From positions 62,267 through 94,825 of the forward strand of contig NMRA01000934.1 in NCBI GenBank assembly GCA_002633005.1: 32,559 nucleotides of DNA, read 5' to 3'. Shown here one piece after another: positions 11,458 through 23,400 of the stretch. Both the position numbers and the translations under genes were made by a program. The DNA comes from Phoronis australis. Taxonomy: Eukaryota; Phoronida; Phoronidae. Numbering within the stretch: position 1 is the first letter of the stretch; every line of letters starts with the position of its first letter. Below the pieces are notes generated by a model. That model searched no databases. It saw only the letters and a program-made list of their open reading frames with translations, and had not been told where the DNA came from.

Positions 11458-14400
11458 GCACACACACACACTCACACACACACACACACTTATTTTATAC
11501 AGGCTTTGCTGTGCATCATATTGCACAAATCACCTAAATAATGATAGAGTCCTTCGGTACTGTCTACAGGAATATACTTAAACAAGCTAACAACATCGAA
11601 ACTAGCCTTACACGAACCCTTTCCTTTAGCATATTGATGTCATTGATGAACTCGAATGAGTTTCTAAGACAATACTTCGAATCAGAGAGGAATCAAGATC
11701 CCAATTAAAAACTTGGCAAGGCTATAAGTATAACACCTAATATAGGATACTACCAGTCTTAATGGAATACCGAGCTTATGTGTTTTTGGTAAGTCATACA
11801 TTTTAGCAGGTTGTGAACCGGTAGTGCGAATACAGTGTCCTGATCAATGACATGCAAAAAATCACTCCTTTGTAATTCAGACAAGTGCGCTATTCAAGAG
11901 GAATCTGGCTTTGATAATGCGCACGTCTGAGCGTCACGTACAATATACTCAGTTGCGCCTAGTGCACCTTTGAAGTACCCTCGTGTTTGTGTTATTGTTT
12001 GTAATCTCCAAAAATGCTCGTGCATTTCTGATGATATTGATTGCATTACCAGTTTTCATATTCACCTGTTAATAAGAGGTATGTACTGGTGCTAGATCGT
12101 CCCGCTGCCAACACTGCAGTGTGTGAATCATCAGTACTTATACCTGAGGTTGCATTTACTTGTTGTTTTAATACCTTAAAAATACTATGATGGTAAGAAT
12201 GCGTCATTGAACTATTAAAATCATACTTAAGTACCTCTTTCTACAAGGTTGTTTGTATATTTGATGATAATGCAAATCTGTTGGTCTTGTTTTTTTGGCG
12301 CAGTGAGTAGTCTTTTAGAACAAGAATTTGTTGCGTAAAATACAACTAAGAGTTTCAGAAAGTGTTGAGTAAACAAACAAGTTTTCAACATATACCATTC
12401 ACATTCCAATCAGTAATATACGAGATACAAAGGAAAAAACCTGCCCAATTTGCACATGCATGGGTAGATGGCAACCGGAATGACCCACGTTGCTAGCGAT
12501 CCTAGTGGCTAAATATATGCAAGTCCCCCCTTCATTAAGTACTGTTTAGATACTACTGTGAAGTAGTGTAAGGTATGTTCATACTAGCTTATCAACAGTA
12601 TCAATACTACTACCAAATTTCTTTTGATACTAATGCTCAAGTTGAAATCTCAAAAAGGCTGTAACTTGTTTTTCTGTTTGCAATTTTTGTGTCCTTACAT
12701 CAAAATCATTTAAGCTGCAGTTTTTCATAGCTCCCTGTGTAAAAGCGAAACATGTGCAAGAATTTCCTAACTGAGTTTCATTCAAATTTGCCAAGCCAGT
12801 TTTGATACATGATGTTTTGAAGTAAGCCAAATTTCGACATCTTTGATTTCTAATAACCTTGGTCCTTGTTTATGCCAACAGGAGATGTGTGTTGAAAGTT
12901 ACTCGGGTGCCATATGGACAAGACTGTATGTCAAGGAGAATCGATTTCTTCAGTCCAATGTGATATTTATCGTGTATTACCCCCGCACCCCTTTCATTCT
13001 TCTGTCAAAAGTGAAGGCCAACCACCAAGATTACATCCTTCAGGTAATCATTTAACTTACTTTATTGGTTTTGTTGGTTGTATTGGCGTGTTTTTATTAA
13101 ACGACTAACCTGTGTTGGGTTATCGGGTTTCAAGTTTGGAGTGATTGATTTTGACTGTTGGAAAATGTAGTTCATTGAATATGGTTTGTTTATCCCATGC
13201 GAGTGCAATACGGCCATGCAATATTGTTTTCCATATTTACCTCTCGTACTACTTCAACAGTGACCTCTGACATGGAAAGTTCAAAAGGTAGGTCAATGTC
13301 AACTCGACGATAGCCGATTCGATCATCAAAATTCTGGAAATAGTTTAAAGTAATACAATTGCATCAGTGTAAATACAACTCAACATGCAATCAGGTCCCA
13401 TTCCTAACATCTGGAACAGGACTGTTAATTATATGACAGTTCTGTCTCAGTTTTCAATTGCTAAATATTATGTCGTCTGCAACTCAGGTGCTGATTCCTC
13501 AGTAACTACAATATCAAATGTTGTTATTTAACTATTTTCAGGAGATATTACAAGTTCAATGCACAGTTACCATTGTTTTCATCTTTCTTGTCTCTTTTCA
13601 AGTAATATAACCTTACATTTGAAACTGTTTCTTTTACTAGAGAAAACTTGCAAACTAACGCGCAACTGCATACATATATGATGTAATCCGTCACGTGAAC
13701 AGTCACAGCATTTAAAAAATCTGCCGAAAAAATGAATGAAACTTAGGAATTCAAAGCCTACGGTCTCGGTTTATACGTGGAATAATGTCTCTTGGGATAT
13801 TTCTTCATGTGTGCCACTTTCGGTGCGTTTTGTGTATTTATTCAAAGATGGATACAGCTAACCAAAGTAGTAACAATGGACGCTCTGTGTGATTAGGTTT
13901 TTTTTTAAGTTTAAATTGAACCCCACTGTTCACAATGTTTGTATTTAGTACATTTCTTCGCTGTCAGTAAAAAGAGAAATAAACCTTAGACACAAATGAT
14001 GTCTTATTACACCCTTAGCATTTGATATGTATCTGTGAAACATGTATTATTAAATTTAGGCATGTCCTTTTAAGGATGATGATGCTAATTTTATTTACCT
14101 AAACATCATTCAACAAAGAATGGACTCACCGGAGACAGCCCAAGAGTTGTTATCTCTGCGGCGAAGTCTATCTGTGTTTTTTCCTTTGTTGTTGAGCAGT
14201 TATTACAACTCCTAGTTTGCTTCTTTACGTGTTGGAAGGTACTAGTAACCTCAGACGTTACATTATGAATGAAAGCAGCTATTTATTCGATATGGATTCC
14301 GTTATTACTCGTTATCAATCAATTCATTTCTGTAATAAAGGCCATAGGCCCTCTGTACAAAAGAACAGCATGTAACGTGCAGCAAGTTGTCACGGAGACG

Positions 14401-17400
14401 AAAAGCATAAAAATCATATTTAATAATTATGTTAACTAATTTAGCATCATCACTTGTTGACATTAATCTATTGAACTTGAAAAAAGACGGAAAATTCCAG
14501 TTGTACACTTCAATATAATTTTCTCTCAGTTCAGAATATTTATCATAGCTTAGAAGGAAATGGTACCAGTCTTCCACCAATTGGGGCAGTAGGGACACAC
14601 TCTACCGTATCCAAATTCAAGTGCCTGCCTACTTCAATCATGAGACTGGCTCGAACAACGAAAACGTGTCATGGACATAATTTGTGCATGGGGTACACTC
14701 AAACTTAAAAAAAAATCCAATTTGAATTCCTTTTTAAATTGATTATAAAAATACAGTTTAGGATTATTCTCAACACCCTGTCTCCATCCTTGCAAATAAC
14801 AATCCCTTATATTTCTTAGGTATCAGTGGCAACACACTGTGAATAATTACTGTCATTAGCTAATTTCTTATGCTTGTAGTTGACACTGTAAAATTCTAAT
14901 CAGTTGTTACAGCGACTTACCTAAGTGGCAAGCTATTCAAGAACTATTAGTTTACCAAAAGTTTATACATTTCATCTTATCATACCCAAGCAGAAAATCG
15001 ACGTATTCTCAAATTTACAAATACATAATTTTTATGCCAGCTTTAAGTTTTCCTTTGATTTTCTTCAAAATTGACTTGACTATGTTAACTACTGGGGTAT
15101 TAATTTTTTGGCATATAAGGAGGACAGGTACTGCTGCAGTAAATGGGATGACAAGATTTTCTACAGTTGCAACTCCTTGACCCCAAAGCCTTCTGAAAAT
15201 CTAGACAGGTTTGCGCTGCCTATTGAACCTGTATGTGGAGATATCTAAACCAATGAAGTGGAACGTAATCAACACTCAGCAAATCGAAATCTTTGGATCC
15301 CATTTAAAGTTGCAATTTCAGTTAATGATTCACAAATATTTTGAAAATCAAAGACTCACATGACATCATGTGTTATTATTGTTTTGCTTAAAAGGCTGAG
15401 AAGGTTTTTTCTTGAAATTGTGGGTTTTATTTTACAAATTGGACACAAATTATTTGTCACTGTTTATGACCAAATAAGATGAAACTAAATTAAGCCTCAC
15501 AACTCTAACAATAGATCACCTTTGGCCACATGAGGTATTGGAGCTTATGGCTTTTGATGTTGTGGCATACAGTACAAGTCAGAAGTAGACAAAATGACCC
15601 ATAGTTACCCATTGTGGTGGCTGTTAGGAAGCTGAATTCGCCATCTGAGTAGGTTTTCATTACGACCAAGAATGAAGGGGAGTTAACAGGGAAAGTTATT
15701 AAGGTGACTAAACCGTTCTGTAATTAGAATTTTGTCGCCCTGTTTGTTACTGTAGCAATTTTTGCTGTTAACAGAATCGGTTGTTATGTTGGGAAAACCA
15801 TATTTTGTCTTGATTACTTTTGTGTTATACTGTACTGCTTTCCTGGGGCTCTGGGCTAAAAATGCACTGGCTCCTGTAGGATTGGAACTGAAGACTGAAT
15901 AAATGTAATTAGTGTTTCAGTCATTGCCTTTCAGTGATAGTGGCGGTAAGTAAGGGAAAGTTACTTGTCAGTGTTAGGAAAATTTTTTGAAACCTCTGTC
16001 TTTCGAACTCATCACGAGACCTTCGTCGGGTGGAATGGCGGGTAAGTGGAGCCACACCCATATCTGTTATGCCATGGTTGTCTTGTGTCATGAGATGTGA
16101 CCTCTGTCGCATCGTTGCAAGAAATTAATTGTGATAGATGGCGGGAAGATCATAGCCAACATCATGCAAGCGTATTTCCACCACTTAGCATAACTTCCTG
16201 CTTCTTTATTTGTTCTCCATCACCAAGATGGTATCATTATCACAGTACAACATCTTGTCATATAATGCCACCGTCTTGGTGGGAGAGAACAAATACTGGT
16301 GCAGGAAGATATGCGAAGTGGTGGAAATCCACTTGCATGCTCCATCACTCAATAAAGTCTTTGGCTATGATCTTCCGATATATATCAGAATTTATCCCCT
16401 CCGGCGATCCAACAGGGGTCACATCTCACGACACAAGACAATGGTGACACAATAGACATGGGTGAGGCTCCAGTTACCTGCCATTCCACCCGACAAAGGT
16501 CTCGAGATGAGGTAATTTAAAAAAACTTTCATGACTCCAACAGGTAACTTTCGATTACTCATATTCTATTTGAGTCAGTGACAAGAACATTCATTCTGCT
16601 ATATTTGTGCTAATTGTTGTTATTGTCACTTAATTAGTTATCGCAATATTTTCTAACAGTACACATAGACAAGGGAAGAAAGTAGAGATAGAAATGGAAA
16701 CAGTGATTTCTTGGATAATCCAGGAAAGCATGAAGGATAACTATTTTCATCTTCACTTTCAAAATTCAATTAAAATACTGGTGTCTTCATAAAGCATTTT
16801 GTGTTTTTGTAGTCCTGTAGTGACTACAGTTCAAATTACAAAAATAAGTACAAGTTTTTCATCAGTCTTCCTCCACTCTGTGTGTTACAGTCTTTGATGA
16901 ACATGGTGGACGTGAGTGAGTTGCGAGACTGCAGGCTAACTGGTTATCACCTGGACTCTCTGGCACAGCTCGGTTTGAACAGGCACTCACAGGTATTGTT
17001 CATGGACTGTGCAAAAAATCTTACCAATTTCAGACAAAATTAATTGTCAAAACTGCATTTTTTCATTTCTCAAAGGCTTCTAACATTGTGAATGCCTACA
17101 TTTTCAAAAGTATTTTCTGCTTGTGGCTATGGTACAGATCTTACATATGGCGAAGTATCATTCTGGTAGTGTATATATCATTTATGAAAAAATGAGGAAA
17201 TGAAATTGCACCTGTCCCCATATTGCAGAAATGTTTGAATGAGTTATCTTCTTGGTGTTAAAGACATCCTTTTACCCGATTATAACACAGGAGTTTTGTC
17301 AGTCGAGAGACATCACTGGAAGAGAAACATTTTGTAAATTACAGCCCTGCCTGTATTCGTGTTTTTTACTTGTAATTCATACAAAATGAAGTTATGTGCC

Positions 17401-20400
17401 ATTCAGCTCAAGACAACCAATTTGTTGGCACTCCACCAGAAGCTTAAAAATTGTTTTGTTGTTTTGAAAGATCAGTATTTGGTTCTGATTATTTTCAAAA
17501 CATTGCTTACACGTTGAAAGAGCATCAGGTCTGAAAATCGTTAAGTCTTCCCAAATTTGACATTCTTAAGTTTTCTTGTGTATTTGGTTGTCTTTAAGGC
17601 TTTTACCAAAGCTTTCCAAATTCTCTTTGTTCCCCAGTCTGCTGTTAAGCAATGATTGTTTTGAAAGTTAATTGATGCCTAGGTGAACAATCATATGCCC
17701 CGATTTTTCATTTAAATTCTCTTTAAGGTACTTACTGACTGTTAGACTTCCGAAAATTAGCACCACTTCTGCTTTAAAAATGCTGAGTAGTAAGGTTGCT
17801 AAAAAAACATCCAAAATCTGTTTTGTACAATACAAGTGTTTTGATTAATTCTCATAATTCATTCATGGAGCACTTTTTTGAAAAAATACCACATCAGTTT
17901 TGATATTCAAAAGGTTGAAAGTTTGATTTTCAATCAAAACACTATTAAACTGGTTACAGAAACATGATTATACTCCCACATTTTATGTGTGGACGCATTA
18001 TGCCGTCATTTCCGTCCGTCCGGCATCCGCTGCTCTATCTCCAAAACCCCTTGACGTACGTTCATGAAATTTTCGAGTTCCTCCCATGGATGGGACGGCA
18101 TGAACGGATTTTTGGACGGCTCCGACAACCGGTGTGCCCCCTAGTGGCAATTTTAGTTTTTTACGCTTACGTCTGTAACTTCAAAAGTCCTTAATGGATT
18201 TTAATGAAATTTGGTATGTAGGCATCTATTAGTGAGATGACGCGATCGTCTCGTTTTCGGATGGATTCAACATAGTTTGTGCCAACTTGTGGACGTTTTT
18301 ACTGTTTTCGAGTTTTTGCGTCCACCCTCTATCAGCCAAACTTCTTAAAGGATGATTGCGAAAATTGGCATGTATGTTCTTACTATAAAGAGGACGTCTG
18401 ATGTTGGTTTTCCAACGATTTTGTTTACTGTGGCACCTCCTAGTGGCAGTTTTGTTTTTTTGCGCCCATGGCTGTATCTCCTAAACCGTTGGCAGGATCT
18501 TTGCTAAATTTAGCAAGTATACTTATATTATGTTCACAACAAATGACAACAACTTTCGGACGAATCTGATTATCAGTGTGCCTCCTATTGGCAATTTTAG
18601 TTTTGTAGGTTTACCTCTGTATTTTTGAAGGTCCTCAACAGATTTTCAGAAAATTTGGAATATAGGCATCTATTGGTGAGATGACGCTATCCTCCCGTTT
18701 TCGGATGGAGTCGATGTACTTTGCGACACCTAATGGCCATTTTTCCTGTTTGCTAATCTGTTTTTGGCGTCCACCCGTCGACCAACCAAACCAATCTAAA
18801 GATGATTTTGAAAATTGGCGTGTATGTTCTCTGTGTGAAGAGGGCGGTTGAGTATAACAAATTCGACTACTGTGGCACCTCCTAGTGGTAGTTTTGTTTT
18901 GTTTGCGCCCATAGCTGCATCTCCTTAACATACTGCATGATCTTCATTAAATTTAGTACCTTATTTGCCGTAGTAACCACCCAGGGCACTTAGAAAAGTT
19001 CGTTTCAGGGGGGGGCGCTTATTATAACCCAAGGCCGTTGAAACACGGTCTCCGAAACGGGTGAAATCGGAAGCTAAGATTCATCACATTTACGTTCTGT
19101 GACGTATCTGTAATCTATGAAAGACTTACTACAAAACCGTGGTGCATTGCTATCAAACTTTGCTGATAAATTACCATCATTTTACAGAAAATTTTGCTGA
19201 AATCCCTGGCCAAAACTCGCCGACTGACTGCCTCGCAATCGTCGATATGGCGACTTGAATGCTTGAATAAAAATACAGTTTCGACTCAAGCAAATTACCT
19301 GAAATCCTGAAGTTTTCCAAGTAGCGCCTCTAAGATTTTTAAGTTCCCGTGGACTCGGGATTAGCGGCAGGTTTAAGTACAAATCTGTGGTACATCGTGC
19401 CATCTACATGTATGATCGGCAACATGAGAAAAATGTCTGGACAAACACACATGTTGTTGTCACGTGACGTTTGTTTTGAAGTTCGTCTGCGTTGAGTCAG
19501 CGAGCGCGTGCGTGTCACCAGAGTTCATTTGCCAGAGCAGAGACCGTCTTCTGGCCAGTGCCACGCAATCTAACGAGCTACTAGATTGTGCATTGTATCT
19601 AAAGAAATTTGCACACTCAAGCAATAGGCCTAAACCAGAGCGTGTTTCATTCAGCACTTACCGGTCTCATGTGCTAAAAATGTTCGACATTTGTCTCGGT
19701 AAGGCCCATATTAGTCGCCGTGTGACTGGAAGCGTACGTGACAGTTACTTTTCAGTGTAAGGGTGTGTAAGCATTCACTGTCTCTGGTCATTTTATCGGA
19801 TATTTGGCTTAAAAACACCAATTATGATTAATCAAACAATTCATCTTAAAAATAACGCAAACATTATTTATAGTATTAGAAACTTTCGGAAATTAGTGCC
19901 AATATTCATTTCTTGCCGATGCTATGCTACCCGTTTCATGAATGGATAGTTCCCGACTAATGTCTTTGATGATAGGTTCATGTATGTAGTGTGCGCTTCC
20001 TGGCCACGTGCTTTTAACACTGGCCAAGCTTTTTATTAGCCTTCTATTCGTGGTTTTCACGTCGTGTATAAAGAAATTTGGATTCCTGTTGAAAACGGGA
20101 AATATCTTCAAAGCAATACCGTAGACAAGTACACTACATCTGTTCTGAATGGCCAGACCATTGATCCTCTCAAGATCAGCAAAACTTTTGTGTTCGTTTT
20201 GAGGCATGGCGGAAGTTTGAAGTGTATAGTCACTTGGCCTAAATACCGACATAGCGGCGAGGCTTGTGGTCTACAAATTCTGCGCACAATGATTTTTTCA
20301 GTACTCACTGTCTGATATTATTGATAAATTGATGACGTTACTGTAGAATTTTAGGACTGTAGGTGAGGCATTTTTCGCACGAATATGTTCATGGACTGAG

Positions 20401-23400
20401 CGCTTATTTTAGCGAAGTCTGAAAACGCGTGGGGGACGCTTATAGGGGCATGGGCGGTTATTACGGCAAATACAGTAATTGTATTTTTATGAAGCTAACA
20501 CAGACAACGTCTTTCAGGTCGATCCAATGAATGCTGTGCCCCATAGTGGCAATTTCATTTTTTTCGTTTTCCTTTGTTTCTCTGAAGTTCCTTGACTGAT
20601 TTTTATGAAATTTGGTAAATGGCTTTCTATTAAAGAAGCGATGACATTTTCCCGTTTTCAGATGGATTTGATATTTTTGCGCCATCTAGTGGCTTTTTTA
20701 TGGAACAAACACTGAAGTTCCTTGACAGATTTTTATGAAATATGGCATGTTCCTGTTTTTGGATGGATTGTACGTTTTTGCGCCATCATCTAATGGCCAT
20801 TTTTATAATAAAAATAAATAACCCTAAAAGCACACCATTTGCAATGCATTCGTGGGCGCATTTCAATGCTCCGCGTTGCTCTTGTTTTTATGTGGAATAC
20901 TTTTTTTGTGAAAGTACACAAAATCGATCTTTAGGCCTTAAACTAAATTATTCTGTGGTCATTAAAAAGTTTTAGTTATTAACTACACAGAAGTGAAAAG
21001 GTTACAATTAACTTTTTGAGGCATCAAATTCCACATTTCCACATTTACTACAGCAGATGCGCCGCCACGATTTTTTTCTTCAGAAATGTAGAATATGATT
21101 GGCACTGGATAATTGTTTTTCACTGATTGGTTGCTTGTAGAAATGCATTATTTATTGCTTTTAAGCCAGCTCATAGTTGCCTCAGAAATATTTTGGATCA
21201 GATTTCCATTAACTGGTCTTTGTTAAAGAGTGCTATGCATATTCTGTGTCTGTTGTGCTAGGGCGGCTTCTCAAAGTATCGGCTGAATGAAGGTAGTACA
21301 AACCCACTGTCTCTGCGCCGAGGGCAGAAACGAAAACACACAGGTAAGCTTGAAGAACCGTGTTTTGATAGTTGCAACATGCCAAAAATAACTGGGCAAA
21401 ATGTCCCATATCCAAGGTAATAGCTAAGGGCACTTACACCAAAAATAAGTCAGGATCTCTCGTGAATCCTCTGGCAAAATCCTTACTATAGATTAGCACT
21501 TCTGCGTTCTCACCTGATCTCTGCAGACGATTCTCCATTTAGTGTACAATATGGCCGGCACGTGAAATTGTGCTTGTTAAATTTCTCAACAAAAGTAAAG
21601 ATTAAAAGTATTTTAGTCTCTTAGATGTGTGGTTTGCAGTATGTAGATGTAATAAAACAACAGATGCGAAAAGTTCCCATTGTTTGCAAAAAGGAAATCA
21701 ACCATTGGAAAGTGGAAAAATGACATCTTCTGCAATTATTTTTTATGCAAAATAAGTGCAAAATTCCCGTAGGATGAATTCCACTTGCACTCAGCTGTCA
21801 TGACTAGTAGTTGCTATTCATTATGTATTGTGCGCCCACGTGGATGCATTATGGCGTCATCTCCGTCCGTCCGGTGCCCGCTGCTCTATCTCCAAAACTT
21901 ATTGACGTATGTTCATGACATTTTGCACATGTGTTCCTTTCATGGATTTGACGGCATGAGCGAACTTTCGGACAGATCCGACTACCAGTGTGCCCCCCTT
22001 GTGGCAATTTTGATTTTTTACGTTTACCTCAGTCTGTATCTTCAAAGGTCCTCAACATATTTTCACAAAATTTGGTATATAGGCATCTGTTAGTGAGACG
22101 ATGGTATCTTCCCATTTTCGGATGGATTTTACATAGTTTGCGCCACCTGTTTTCGAGTCCGCCCCTCTATCAACCAAACTGCTCTAAGCATGATTGTGAA
22201 AATTGGCATGTATGTTCTTACTATAATGGTTGACTATTTTCCGACGATTTCGACTACTTTGACACCTCCTAGTGGCAGTTTTTCTTGCACGTATGGCTAT
22301 ACCTCCTAAACCGTTAGCAAGATCCTTACTAAATTTAGTAAGTGCATTTATGTGAAGACGACAACGGATGACAACGACTTTCGGACAGATCTGACTACTG
22401 GTGTGCCACCTTGTAGCAATTTTATTCTTTTTACGTTTACCTCAGTCTGTATCTTCAAAGGTGCTCAACGTTTTTTCATAAAATTTTGTGTACAGGCTTC
22501 TGTTAGTGAGGTGACGCTATCTTTTCATTTTCAGATGGATTCGACCTAGATTGTGCCACTTTGGCCATATTTACTGTTTTTGAGTCTGTTTTTTGGCGTC
22601 CACTCCTCTATCAACCAGACCGCTTTCAGGATAATTGTGAAAATTGGCATGTTTGTTTTTACTATGAATTGGATGATTTCTGATGACTTTGACTATTGGG
22701 GTGCCTCCTAGTGGCAGTTTTTTTTGCACCCATGTCTGTATCAACTACACTGTTTGCAGGATCTTTACTAAATTTAACAAGTGTGGTTATATAATGTTAA
22801 CAACGGATGATGACGATTTTCGGATGGATCTGACTACTGGTGTGCCCCCTGGTGGCAATTTTAGTTTTACGTTTACCTCTGTATCTTTAAAGGTCCTCAA
22901 CACATTTCATAAAATTTTGAATACGGGCATGTATTGGTGAGATGATGCTATCCTCCTTTTTTCGGTATGGAATCAAGGTATTTTGTTCCACCTAGTGGCC
23001 ATTTTTGCTGTTTTTGAATCTGTTTTTTGGCGTCTTTTCTCTATCAACCAAATTATTCTAAGGATGGTTTTGAAAATTGGCGTATATGGTCTCAGTGTGG
23101 AGAGGACGGTTGACGATGACAACTTTGACTACTATGGTGCCTCCTAGTGGTAGTTTTGTTTTGTGCCCATAGCTCTATCTTCTTAACCCACTGCAAGATC
23201 TGTATTAAATTTAATTTGTAAGTGTATTTATATGAAGCTAACAACAGACAATGACGACTTTCAGGCGGATGCAATGAACAGTGTGCCCCCTAGTGGCATT
23301 TTCATTTTGGTCTGTTTTCCTTTGTTTTTCTAAGTTCCGTGACAGATTTCTATGAAATTTAGTGTATAGCTTTCTATTACAGAAGCTATGACATGTTCCC

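Larger units (their letters stand above)
13044..16890 (+). other. CENP-N intron 5
   Basis: 3.8 kb. Holds a decayed LINE fragment, one copy of a dispersed repeat and a long foldback. 13044-14280, 14700-15580 and 16563-16890 are A/T-rich with nothing recognised. Confidence 0.75.
16993..21261 (+). other. CENP-N intron 6
   Basis: 4.3 kb. The first ~1 kb (16993-17970) and the last ~400 bp hold nothing recognisable. The middle is composite repeat copy 2 split by a nested inverted-repeat element. Confidence 0.75.

Noticed and set aside
11369-11581. His/Thr-rich protein
   Set aside because: It is the translated CA microsatellite.
16097-16455. Two overlapping + strand proteins of 81 and 116 residues
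   Set aside because: They lie within the palindrome and have no family features.
19464-20315. Transposase in the nested TIR element
   Set aside because: Frames on both strands are about 100 residues, overlap each other and show no DDE or zinc-finger pattern.
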